A model generated the notes under the pieces. It was given only the letters and a program-made list of their open reading frames with translations. It had not been told where the DNA came from and searched no databases. A stretch of 64,000 nt of DNA from Ignelater luminosus (taxonomy: Eukaryota > Arthropoda > Insecta > Coleoptera > Elateridae): NCBI GenBank assembly GCA_011009095.1, contig VTPC01090560.1:220497-284496 (forward strand). The letters run 5' to 3'. The translations under genes and the position numbers were made by a program. Below, piece after piece: positions 48,680-60,852 of the stretch; the first letter of the stretch is position 1, and each line of letters begins with the position of its first letter.

Positions 48680-49120
48680 ATCAGTCAGTCATCAGACTTC
48701 TCGCCAACGAAGGCGTTCAATAGAGTGAAATGACATGAAAGCCCAGTTTGGGTATGCAATATTGTTTAAGTCACAGGTGTATGACTGGGCCAAACAGTTT
48801 CGTAGTGGCCGCGACGCAAGTCACAAACGTCGTCCGCGGTCGAGCATGATGACAACGTGTCAATGAACTTGTCGAAGCTGACCGATGCCTAACAGGTGGG
48901 GATAAGTATTCGGAGTGCCTACACAGTTCTTTCAGAACACATTGAGTTCCGCAAAGTGTCGGCGAGGTGGGTTTCGCGTCTCCTTACTGATCCCCCAAAA
49001 ATTGCCGGAAAAACATCTGTCAGCGGTTTCTAAATTGTTTTGATGAAGAAGGAAAAGCATTTTTGAATAAAATTGTGATGTGATGAGACGTGGTTCTACC
49101 TGGTGGTAGATGCAGCATAG
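48680..49120 (+). pseudogene. mariner-like transposase remnant (N-terminal half)
   Basis: Plus-strand text includes a tract with SQVYDWAKQFRSGRDASHKR (about 48775), a stop-riddled linker with ARWVSRLLT-like sequence (about 48965) and VMCDETWFYL (about 49080), which is the first catalytic Asp motif of mariner-like elements of the GVQW type. The rest of the catalytic domain is missing. Frameshifts and stops throughout. Confidence 0.6.
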
Positions 49121-50395
49121 TCTGCTGGAGGGCCGTTTATCGCAACAAACTGTAGCAGTTTTAAGCTTTCAGATTATTAGTTAGCTTAAGGTGCGGCCTC
49201 AAGATCCTTTACAAATTCTAAAGGAATGTGAGAACCTCTTGCTCTTATAAAACAAAGGGATGCCACTCTCTTTATTTAAGGAGAAAGAGAGAAAACTAAA
49301 AGTCTAATCATGAATCGAAAAAGATAATTCCAAAGAGGCTTAGTATTTCTCAGTAAATAAAAAAAAACAAAACAAAATACACTATAATATTATTTAATTG
49401 GAATTCGATAAATGTTTATTACACATTTATATAAAAAAGAAAACAACAAAACAAGCATATGATATAGTTAATAATAATTATTATTTTGATAATAAGTAAT
49501 GATAACCCTTGAAGGCCTTCATAACAATGTAACTCTATAAAATTTTGAATAACTATTTTCGAAAACTGTATCCGATTATAGTATATTTGTATAAAAAATT
49601 ATTAGTTGGCTGTATTGAATAAAGTTAAACAAAGTTTCTAAACTCATTGATATTGAGACTTATTCAAAGAAGCAAAATGTAAAAAAAGACAATGATTATT
49701 ACTAATAAAAACTTGCTTTATAATGAAAACCAAGGTTAGATTATAACCTTAATACAAGATAAAGGAATTGATTTTATTAATGTTCAGGAACATTTTTTTA
49801 CTTTAATAATATACAAACTCAAAAGATAAAACTCTAGTCTAGACTAATAATAAGCAAGTTTTCGTTCAGGTAAATTTTTTTTAAATAATAAATACCTTCC
49901 TTTGTCTTCATATATTTTGTATGTGAAAGGTGTTTTACTTTAATCTTAAATTCTGTCAGTTGGGGTCATTTTCCAGTATTATAAAAGAATGTTCCTTAAA
50001 TTCTGGGATTATAATCGAAGAATTAGACAAAATAAAATGAATGCAAGGCTAATTTACCTGAAATTCCAATTGCTAGAGGAACGAAGGTACGTGTATATAC
50101 GTTCGAGATTTACAGAAGAAAGGCAGAGTTTTGCAATACACTTGAAGAGCAGATAAAGTTTCCACATAATACTAATTTTAGTTACTAGATATCACTAGAG
50201 GGACTGAATAGAGATATAATGATTTACTAAAAAAAAAGGTAGCAACTGATTCAGAACGTACATATAAAAAGGAATTTTTAGATAATAAAAAAATAAAATA
50301 AAATACGGAATTAATCAACACGAGGAGATTATTAAAACCTAAACAAAAGTAGATATTTGATTTAAAAAAATGAACAGGGTATTTCAAAATAAAAT
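49121..50395. other. AT-rich spacer
   Basis: No coding or repeat structure recognised over about 1.3 kb. Confidence 0.4.
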
Positions 50396-50915
50396 GTTAC
50401 GGCGTAACAAAACGGTGCAATCAGTCCATCAGCAATGTTCTTTTACTCTATGATCGCAACAGCAATTCTTACAAGAGACAAAATCGAGGAAATTTACTTG
50501 ACAACCCTTGAGCACTTTTCTTATAGTCGTGACACAGAGCTACCCAGCGGCGACAGACCGGCTCGACAGCCAACGACGACAGCGGGATAGCTGTTCGTAT
50601 GGCAAACCACAGGCAAAAGTATAGAAATATATAAAACGGATGGATGGGGTAGGGCATCTTGATAACTTACGGCTTAGCAGAGTACTTACTACCTACAGGG
50701 TACTGGCTGACTGCTTGGCTGATTTGGAAACCTGCAATGGTTGTAATTTCTTTCGACAGTCGGGCATTTGCTTTTATACCTGCTCAGTTTGCCCATACTA
50801 GCGAGCACACGGAGTGGGGGCGCTACAAGTGGGGGCAAACTAGTGGAGAAATCAGCGTGCGGCTTGCATTGTTAATGATTCATAATATAATGTAATTAAA
50901 TTACATTAATTATTA
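50396..50915. other. GC-richer patch, possible solo LTR or promoter
   Basis: GTTACGGCGTAAC at about 50397 and TTACGGCGG at about 50912 bracket a 500-bp stretch richer in GC than its flanks, with TATAAAACGG near 50631. It could be a solo LTR or promoter, but no LTR boundary, primer site or partner copy is visible. Confidence 0.25.
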
Positions 50916-52539
50916 CGGCGGATAATTAACAAAAATATTAGCGTTCAACTTAATACTTGATAAAAATAAAATATAAAATTCTACAAACTAACACCAATAT
51001 CACATGAAAATTATTAAATATAAATTCCCGTCGGTATATAATACATTACAAACGGAGACTACATTTTATATTTTTTGTTAAAATAAATATAAAACGGAAA
51101 AATGCAAGTATAAAAACAAAAACAAAATCCATGTGCTTATTAGTACAAACACTAAGTGCTAACTAAAACTAAAATAAAAATAACTTCGTTATAGTAAAAA
51201 GTAATGGGTTTAAAAATATATAAATAATTATTTTACTTTTAGTAAACTAACTATAAAGCTCGTTTTGCAAAAGCTTAATGAACTAAAAGTTTGAAATTTG
51301 AATTTTAAAACTTTATCTTCTCAATACAAGAATTTAAATAGGTTACGCAATGCGTAGTTGTTTTTATAAGAAATTATATTATTTCTATAAAATATTATTT
51401 CAGTTTCAGAACTTTCCGAGACCAAAACGATCTTTCCTCTAGATAGTTTTAGCAGTCGAAATGGTGATCATCTGAAAAGAAAAATCCTGAACATCGTTTA
51501 TTAAAATGGTGTTTTTTGGTGATAGAAGATCACTAGGAATTGGAAACGGCTCGTAAAGTAAAAAAATATTCAAGGTACTTGGCAGTATAAAAAAGATTGA
51601 GAAACGAACGTTCTAAGTATGAAAATATTAAAAAAATTGTCAAACCAAAATTGTGAAGTAGCATCTTATAATTATTTGCAATTACAAGAGTACTAAGAAA
51701 AATTTAAACGAATTTAGCTACTTTTTTATTTTTAATTAAATGTTGATTACGATATAACTTTATAGGATCCTAAAGCTGCTTGTTTCAACGCTACTCAACT
51801 ATTAGTTTTCAAGTTTCATCAAATTTCCGAAGTCTGTCGAAACGCATGAAATATGAAAAGGCAATTTTTAACGAAATCCTCTGGAAATAATATAGTTTTT
51901 CCTTCTTTTTGCCTCTAAATATGTTTTTAAGGCTTATAAACATATATTCTTGTAGTCTGAATTATAGAACTATTAGACATCGCAATGTATTTCGTTAAGT
52001 TGCTTTTAAACGTCATGTCACCTGATAATTCTAATCGTATTTAATTTTAACACAAATTTCATTAATTTTAGTTACAAAATAAAACAAGAAAGGAGTTATT
52101 GAATCTATACAAAGTGTTTGTAAATAATTTAAGACCGTTTAAGGTAATCAATCATTTTATATCATAAACCAGCTGAAAATTAAATCAATGAAAATGCCGA
52201 TTTCGCATTATTCATTTTCCTAATTGAAATTAAAAGTGTGCACTTATATTCGTACACGCATACTGTTTTTATAGTTCCATTTTTTACGAGATATTATTAT
52301 CCCGGACGATTTACAAATACGGACGACGTAAAAAACTCATATTAATAATATTCAATGTTGGAGTTGGCAGATGTTTGGGATTAATTACGAAGGTAAAAAG
52401 ATTACCCCGTAAAAAACGGAATTATAAAATCGTAAAATGAATGTTTTTTGATGGATTAAACGACAGATTACGTAGTGTAACGTAACTATGATGAAAAACA
52501 AAACACAGTTTAGTGTGATTGAAACTGACAGAATCGAAT
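50916..52539. other. AT-rich spacer
   Basis: Nothing recognised. Confidence 0.4.
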
Positions 52540-53240
52540 TAGGGTAGACGATAGAGGTTATTGTGAAAGGAGCAGCTCCTACAGGGCCAATGCACCCACA
52601 TTATGGAACCCCAAAATGAGACTGCTGTCTTGGGAACTAGCAGCAATACCGACGCACGTACGCTCCTGACAGTGACAGATTCATCCTGCAGGCCGTCGCC
52701 ACTGCCAATGTTGACCATAGGCGTCTACAGCATCCGGTCGCATCGCCGAATAACGTCTTAACACGTCAGGATGGCGTTCGTTCATTGCATAAGACCCAAA
52801 CTATGACCCCAAACCCAGATACAAGGTTAATCCTGATTTATGATATGCCGGAGAATCCTTGAAGGACATAGAAATAGGAAATATATAGCGACTTCATATA
52901 TACCCCGCACGAGGCTTTGCGCTCACTTGACAAGCGCGAAAAATGTCCTCATTTCTCATCTTCACTCAAGTTTATTGTAAACTTAAAGCACAAGATAAAC
53001 CACAACACGAGTCGAGCGTCAACAATATGGCGGCGTTATCATTAACCGCCCCTTATTAACCCTGAAAGCTCTCAGCAAATATCGTCTAATATACCTACAG
53101 GACTGGTAGCCATTCTCGCGCAATATGTCACATAATTGCCGGCGTCTTCCTGCGTGTTTTCCTCTCGGTGACGTTTTATTTCTTTACGGTGGCTGGTTAC
53201 TCTTTTATTAACCTTTGTATCTGTCGCGAGGATGAATAGT
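52540..53240. other. second GC-richer patch, unrecognised
   Basis: Less AT-rich and CpG-containing DNA with no long open frame and no repeat partner in the window. It could be a promoter/first-exon region or a retroelement fragment; neither can be supported further. Confidence 0.25.
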
Positions 53241-55494
53241 TACAGACCCCACGTCTTGCAACACATAAACAAGAAACCGTGCAAAAACGCCACGTCCTTT
53301 TTCACAAAAACTTATCTTGCTAAGTACTTACTAATTCGATTGCTTTCACAAAGAATGGTCTTTTATGCCAATCTATAACCGCTTTTCCAAAGCTTGATGT
53401 TTCTATTTGATATTATTGCTATTCAATTTTTACATCGAAAAAAGTAGCATGTGAACGCAACCAGAGGCGGATTGGCTCGAAGGGATATTCGAAAATTTCC
53501 CTTAGGAACTCTCTACTACTGCAGTAAAAACGTTTCTATGCGGGTTGATAAATTATTAAATTCAATTTAAAATTTGATCTCGGTCAATGCTTTTTATTAT
53601 TTTATATTATTTACGAGTAATAACCAAATATATAAAATACATTAGTATAAAGCTCCTACAAATTTGATTTTCGGTTTACTCGCTCAAATGCCGTTAAATT
53701 AAACAAAATTTGGCTTATTCGTAATTACGTTTGATGCTATCAAATAAATAATGAAATTGACGTTATGTCTATTTTACATATCTGTAATTCGCGTCTACAT
53801 TAAACATAAGTTTGTCTACCTTGTAATTGACTCGAGTTATTTATGAGAAACACAACGGAACAAACATTAGCGTAGATAATTCATCGCGAATTGAGGTAGC
53901 CACCGTAAACCTATAGATGGTAGCGCTTTCGAAGCTCTAAAGATTCGTTTTATCCGTTTAAAATAGATTTCCACATGCTACAAAAACATTTTAGACATCA
54001 TAAATTGATTTTGAAATGTCTGCTTTTGTACCTCAGAAATTATTATTTAGTCGTTTAAAATTGCTTTTTAAACCATTGTAGTTCGTACAGCATGTTACAA
54101 ATCGATTTTGAATGCATTGGTTATCTTGCAAATTATCACAAGTTGGTTAAATGAAAAATAAGTCGTGTAGTTAACGAATTGTATTTTTTATGCTCTACAA
54201 AAATCCGAACTAATTAACTTTTTTCTATGGAATTGTTGATTCTGTGCACGCTTATTGTTTGGGCTTTAATTTTATTGAGTCCAGCCATATTCGATTATTG
54301 TTTTTTTATTACCTTTACGTTAGTTACTTTTTACATATTGCTAACATTATATCTTTACTAAAGGGTACGTTTTCAGTTTCTGGCTAACATCTTGTGTAAT
54401 TATGATAGATGTTAGCGGACATGCTTTATTTTTATTTCACTCGATGAATTTGTCCCACTAGTAAAGTATGAGCATTGTAGAAACGTGTCTCCAGTTGCCA
54501 GTTATAACTAACTTCGACGTGTTTAGAAGAAAACAGACATGTTGTATAAAATTTGACCTGCAAATATATAAACTAAAGTTGCAATAAATAATTGAAAGAT
54601 GTGCACTTAGTAAATAAAAGCCGTCATAGAAAGAGCAATAATGCACATTTTTCATCTACTGCTGTTCATAAAGAATTGAATTAGCACATATGGCACAGGT
54701 CACGTTCTTCTACATATACTAGTACATATGTTAAGGTTCTAGCCGTTTCTGTCACGATCTTAGATGCATGCATACATTTTATCCATATAAATAAGACTTT
54801 TAGTTTAGAAATCCTTGTTGTAAATCTAAAATAATAAATTGTGGAATTCATTAAGGACGCCAGTTATTGATTAATCTTAAATTGAATTTTGATTACACCT
54901 TTATTTGTGTACTAATCCGATAACTAACTGAAAACACTTAGAAATTCGTTTGACATGAGACGTGGGCGCGAGTATGTATGTAGAAAGAGCGTGGCAGGTA
55001 TACTTTAACGCTTAATGAAACCAAACTTGTCTGATTTTCAGTTGTACGACTACCAAACGTGAGCAAATGCTGGATTTTCAAAGGACTAAATATTTAGTTC
55101 TTTTGTGCTCAAAGCTATTAGACACAAACACGCTTTTCTGGAACGCGCGAAGTCACGATGTTTCAATTTTCACTAACTTAAATTAAATTCAATAATCAGA
55201 TTAGAAATTATCAATTTGAGTTTAATTAAATATAATTATCTACACTTTCACTTTACTCTAAATTTCTAAGAGTTTCTGCTATTAAAAATAAATAAATGGT
55301 CAAACCAACAATTATACTACTATCTGGAGGTTATGCCATGATATAAAAACAAACAAATTAAAAAATTCATAGTATCAATAAGCAAATGTTTCTGTTAGAT
55401 ATTTATTGCATGCATTAATTGAACAAATCTTAATAAATGCAAGACTGATAATAGAGATAAACAGATGACTATACTAGTTAATATGACGACAATA
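53241..55494. other. AT-rich spacer
   Basis: No gene or element recognised over 2.2 kb. A 65-codon minus-strand frame (54655-54458) is without known content. Confidence 0.4.
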
Positions 55495-56760
55495 CAGGGT
55501 GTCCCTAAATTGCATTAAAAGCTTCATCATTAAATTACAAGACATCGGGCAATTAAATCTAACGGAATATTTATCCATTCAATAGGGGAACTTATTAGAA
55601 AAAAAAAATTACCACTATTACCGTTTTCTTTGTACAGAGGGTGTTATGTTACATCATAATTCATCTGTTACATTTTGACATTTGTGGTTAGCTGGCGTTA
55701 GACATACATTTTGTAATTTGAGTTATTCTCGCACATTTGCTGTTTGGTGTTGAGTTTTTCCTTAATTATTTTCTATTCCGTTTCCGTTGTTTGTGTTATT
55801 GTTGTTTGTTGACCTTTTGTTTTTGTTAAAATTTTTATTCCGTTCTGTTTCTGTTTACTGACTTGCAGTTTCCGCTTTTTTCTGGTATGTATTAATTCTA
55901 GTTTTTGTATTTCAGTTTTAGAGTTTAGTTTTTCTTTAGTTTTGTCATGGAGTATGCAATACATGAGTATACCGACATGATTCTGTTTCTTGGGCAATGT
56001 AATGGAAATTACAACGAAGCTGCCAGACTTTATGCAGAACCTTTTCCAAATAGACGCCATCCAAGTCATAACGTTATTCCAAATGCACACCAAAGGCCTA
56101 GAGAATCTGGAGATATTATGCCAATTCATAATTTAAATAGAGGTAGGTCGAGAGCAGTCAGAAATCCCGATTTAGAAGAAGACGTTCTAAATATTGCAGA
56201 AAACGATCCCAGCATCAGCGTTCGTGCTATTTCTCGAGTTGTGCCTGCTTCAAAAACAACTGTCCACAAAATCCTAAAAGAAAATGGGCTTCATCCCTAT
56301 CACAAGACTCGAGTTCCATTTGATGGAAGCAGATTTTGAAAAACGTGTGACCTTTTGCGAATGGCTCTTAGACCAACACAGAAGAAACCCTGCTTTTGTA
56401 AGTAACGTGCTGTGGACGGATGAGGCTACCTTTACAAGAAATAGTTTTTTTTAATGTTCATAACGAACACATCTGGGCACATGAAAAGCCTCACGTCTTT
56501 CAGGAAAGCAATTTTCAAGCTCGCATTTCGGTGAACGTATGGGCGGGGATAGTAGAAAATAAAATGGTTGGTCCTTTTGTACTACTTAACAGGTTAATTG
56601 CTGAAAATTACCTAATTTTTTTAATTAACGATTTTTATAATCTGCTGGATGATGTTGGTCCGTCGGGATATGTGGATGCAGCAAGATGATGCACAATCTC
56701 ATCAAAATTGATTAAGGAAGGCGGCTACTTGAAGCTTTTAATGCAATTTAGGGATATCCT
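55495..56760 (+). mobile_element. Tc1-like element with CAGGGTGTCCC ends, deletion copy B (1266 bp)
   Basis: Left end CAGGGTGTCCCTAAATTGCA after TA (55493-55494); right end TGCAATTTAGGGATATCCTG before TA (56761-56762). About 300 bp just inside the left end are unrelated to copy A; the two align from TTTTTATTCCGTTCTG (about 55829) on. The transposase is retained further than in copy A, up to the second catalytic Asp, where the sequence jumps into the 3' terminal repeat. Confidence 0.87.
55947..56696 (+). pseudogene. Tc1-like transposase, copy B, C-terminally deleted and frameshifted
   Basis: The first frame (55947-56339) has MEYAIHEYTDMILFLGQCNG, the helix-turn-helix and SISVRAISRVVPASKTTVHK. 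A shift near 56312 leads to MEADFEKRVTFCEWLLDQHR and the first Asp in VLWTDEATFTR (about 56417). A second break after NSFF leads to HNEHIWAHEKPHVFQESNFQ and ISVNVWAGIVENKMVGPFVL. The last readable block is MWMQQDDAQSHQ (about 56670), the usual MWFQxDGAPxH site with the second Asp. The third catalytic position is deleted. This copy shows that the family is of IS630-Tc1-mariner type. Confidence 0.8.
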
Positions 56761-56762
56761 GT

Positions 56763-57025
56763 ATAACGCTAGCAATGGTTTGAAAATTTGTTTTATAAAT
56801 GAATTATGCCGTACTTAAGCACTGTTATAATTCAACATTCCAAATTTCTTCAAAACGACTTTACTGTCAAGTAGAAACAAATTTCGAAATTTTAAAATTT
56901 GTTGCTCAAAATAAAATTTTCACATACATCCTTCTTTAGTAAACAAAAGCTTAAAGTCCAAATCCGCTTATTTCTTAATATTTTGGTTGCCCAAACTTTC
57001 GAAGTCCGTTGCTAATTAGTTCACC
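56763..57025. other. spacer
   Basis: Nothing recognised. Confidence 0.35.
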
Positions 57026-57166
57026 ATAAGGTCCAATGATTGGATAAGTTTAGCTAGAGGATTATTTCCATGGATACAATTGTAAAAGTGGCAGACAACA
57101 GTTGTATCCATGCAGTAATCCTCTAGTTAACCTAATCTAACAAATGTAAAACTGGGCCTTAAGCCA
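57026..57166. mobile_element. palindromic MITE, copy 2
   Basis: Arms of about 57 bp are inverted copies (CTAGAGGATTA, CCATGGATACAATTGT at left; the mirror with ACAGTTGTATCCATG at right) around a 25-bp loop. The outer ends read TAAGGTCCA and, inverted, TTAAGGCCCA. The GGCCTTA end and ATGGATACAATTGT centre are shared with the element at 13883-13999. Confidence 0.65.
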
Positions 57167-57642
57167 TAATCTGCCAGGTCAAGAGACAACGGGCTTCTGT
57201 GAATTACGCGTACTGTTGCCTTTAATGAACTCATTTGTAAAAAATGAAAAATGAGAGAAGCGTCCTTATAGTGAGCTGATTATGACAAACTTAAACAATT
57301 CTTGAAAATTCAAATTAGATTTACGAAATATCAATGCAGAGCAACATTAATTATAAAATAAAAAAGAATGACAGGACATATTTGTACAGAGACTAAAAAA
57401 AGTAAGTGTTACACTTTAAACTTTAAATTATGCTTAGAAATGTAAACTCTCTTATACGGCTTAAAAGAAAATTAAGATCTCGGTTAAAATACAAATAAAT
57501 AAAAATGAAATTTAAAAACTAACCTTAATATTACCGTTACTCTCTTATTGAAGTAGAAATGAGCAGATCTGCCTAAAACCTGACTCACCACCGCAGCGAC
57601 TTATTGTACTGTAAGACCTTCACCCGACTCGTAATCGAATAT

Positions 57643-57774
57643 TTATTCACCATTTTCTTCAGCACACCGCCGTATGACTTTGGCAGAAAGAAATGGGTAT
57701 CTGCAGAAGAATGCTCCACCTGGACCGTTTCCAATTACTTTCTGGCAAAGATGTGCAACTTGGAATGCTTGAGT
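57643..57774 (-). CDS. candidate terminal exon, unrecognised
   Basis: A long pyrimidine tract and CTTATAG acceptor on the minus strand precede a 43-codon open segment, TQAFQVAHLCQKVIGNGPGG followed by AFFCRYPFLSAKVIRRCAEE, ending at TAA, which overlaps an AATAAA. The good branch/pyrimidine region, coding-like composition and in-frame stop fit a last coding exon, assuming phase 0. The upstream exons would lie to the right. An open minus-strand frame at 58265-58077 is a possible but unproven neighbour. I do not recognise the family. Confidence 0.35.
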   Translation of the reverse strand, partial: TQAFQVAHLCQKVIGNGPGGAFFCRYPFLSAKVIRRCAEENGE

Positions 57775-57789
57775 CTATAAGTGAACAGA

Positions 57790-60700
57790 AAAAAAAAGAA
57801 AAAGAAAAAAATTCAAGCATCTGTTGACAGTCCTTCTCGTTAACGTCAATAACTTACATCCAGAGTTAGAGAACGTCCACGAAATCACACCCATAGTATA
57901 CAGATAACTGTGCAACTTTCTTGAATTCCCGCTAAATCATCTTTACCAACTTTAGTCATGGAACTGGAACTCCTATCTTTTTGATTACTCTAACCATCTG
58001 ATAAAAACTACAAATCTACTACCAACTCAGCTTTAATCCACGGATTAGCTTTCCAGTACCAGAACGACATTGCAATTCACCAACACCAAGAAGTACTACA
58101 TTGTGAACTACAACATTGTGGTATCACCACTGCCAGTAACATCATGGTCTCAAAGTGCTTTACTGGTTCTTCGTTCGAGCGAACTGTACACGTCAATTCA
58201 CCTTTTGGACAGCGCCGTGAGTTCTTTTCACTAGATTTCTTCCTTTTTGTAGAAAAATTTACCAAAACAAGCAGTTAATTTAAGCCGTCTAATAAGACAA
58301 TAGTCAAGGGATTTTAAGAGTATCAAAGTTTACAATTTTAAATCACAACCACAGTTGTTTAATTATGTGATACACAAGATAAAATAAATTGTACAGTTGA
58401 AGCATGTAACGCTTCGGCAACGTCGAAATTTGTAGAGCTCATATTGATTCTTTAAGATATAGCGTTGAGTTTATAAAAATCCATTAGCGCTGTGTTACTA
58501 TCTATCGATATGCTGCACAAACATAAATTGTCAGTTTATCATTTGAAGGGTGTTAAAACATCACTAAACAAAGATTAGATGGGTAGTGCTTGGCAACTGT
58601 CCATAGCAGCATTTCCTAGACTGGAGATTGAGAATGCTTTAAGAAGGATTGACTGGGCAAAGGCAGAATCAAACAACATATAATTATCTCCAAAATGACG
58701 TACTATTAGACAATACAAACAATTATTTGTATTTGTAATTTTAAAACTGAAATTTATTTATAGTATTAGCCACCCTGTATATTACATTATAACGAGAGTT
58801 TAGCCTGTCTCTTATAAAAAAACTTAAACATTTCTAAACTTGGAAGTTTTCCTCGTGACGTTAAATTTCTATTTGCTTACCAATTTTCAGAAATTAATAA
58901 ATACACAGAATCTTAATTGCATACTACTCGTTTTACGAAATATTTTCAATTCTACGTTCGATAATAGACAAAACCCCATTTACTGCACTTAACTGTATAA
59001 CTTTCTACAACTGTAATGCAAGACATGTAATATAATTTGCAAATACGGTGTAGAAAATCAACGAGCAAATATAACTAAAGTAAGTTAGTGAGATAATTAA
59101 TAAATCAACTTCTATTTTATAATTCTGATGTTGGTGTCTTCTGATGTATTTTGCAGGTTGTAACGTAAGCTCGTGCTACAAAATACTTAATCAATAAAGA
59201 AGTCTTATGGTTTTACCCAACTAAACTCAGCAGCGGCCTTGGACGCAGGTAAGGAGGATATGAAACGAAAGATATTAAAATCAAAGCAAAAGTAATTTCA
59301 AGTCAAAAGGTCTAATCAGAACAAGATTTATCAAAGTAATAAACAAATACTGCAAATAAATTGTACAATATAGATAGCCCAAGCAAATAGGTTAAGCTAT
59401 TACAAAATTAACTAACGAAGTCAAATAATAAATAAAAACTTGAAGTAGGGTCTTCAAGACACCTGGTATACATGTTGTCATTTAGTCACAAGAATTATAC
59501 AAAGTAAAGAAGAAACATTTAGCTCACCACACTGTGTATTCAGTAGGAAATTAAGCAGGAGCTAGAACATAAGAAAAGCACAAACACATAAATAAATAAA
59601 GTGTACAATCTTAATCATCCTTCTTCCTTATTGTAAATACATCGGTGTACACAACAAAATGTAAATTTTATTCTGTTTTAGAAAAATCAAGAAGTAATCT
59701 GCAACGAGATAAAGACTAAACTAACTAATCATAATGCAAAGGTGAAACCAATAATAAGTTTGGAAAAACTGTTTGACTACATAACAGTGATTATAATATA
59801 ACTGAAGCAGATGAAAGAATGACTGTTAATTGAAGAGTTTTAGTGGAACAGCCAGAACAAGATATGAAATCTTGATTCTCTACGAAGCGAACGATCAGCC
59901 GGAGCATGACAGTAGAATCAAAACAGCTGTACTAGACGTAAAAAAAGCTACTCCTGGAAGAGTAGACAGATAAAAAAACTCTGAAGTAGCTTACTCCCAA
60001 GATTATCGAGGCTTTCAGAGAAGTAATCCTGCACAGGAAGACTATTTTGTACAAGCCAATTCTTGGCCGCACGTTCGAATAGTTCGAAGCCTAACAAAAT
60101 CTCTGTTTGATAAAAACGTCTAGTGATTAACCATTTAAAGGGGTTCTACAGGGGCTACATTTCTAGAATCTTGCCAATAACGAAGGCATCCCTGGTAGTG
60201 ATTTTAAGCCATTGGAGAGGTAAATAACAAAGAGAAAATCAAAGTTGGCCAATTTTATCATAGCGAACAGACTCAGAAAAACTATATTTTGAAAACACAA
60301 AATGCTTACAAATAAAAATCCGGATCTAATTAAGAGAAATGAGACTTTCTCAAGATTTGAGTTGGTTAAAAATATTTGAAGTTCCCACCTACTAAAAACA
60401 ATATTATTGTGTGTACAACTAGAAATTCCACAACTTGCAGTTATTCAAACCTCAGTAGCAAACTAACTTTGTAGTGTCTTAACTGAATCAAAGGCTACCA
60501 TTTCAACCAAGAATTATTGTTATGATTAAAAGTATTGTGATGAATGACATTTTTTATGTTGTAGAAAATTATAAATTATTAAAGTCCAGAAACTTCTAAA
60601 ATACGCTTTGATTTAATATTATTATTTAATTTATATACAGTATTTAAAGTAAGATAAGTGCAACACAATACAGTCTATCATAAAACATGCAGATAAAAGG

Positions 60701-60852
60701 AGTCAAGTCAAAGTTGCACACGTGGCTGTCATTAAATATATTGCTGAGTAAGTACTTTTGCTGCTTATGACTATTACTAACATTATTCTTGAATTTAATG
60801 TTTTTATTTTGAACTTACGTCTAAGCACCCATCTCTTAATATCACAGTATCA
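57790..60852. other. spacer with no supported gene
   Basis: AT-rich for most of its length. 57840-58270 and 59800-60150 are less AT-rich and may hold undetected exons or transposon relics (plus-strand text EANDQPEHDSRIKTAVLDVK near 59885 recalls retroelement integrase tails, weakly). A solo CACCCTGTATA terminus lies at about 58772. Confidence 0.3.
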
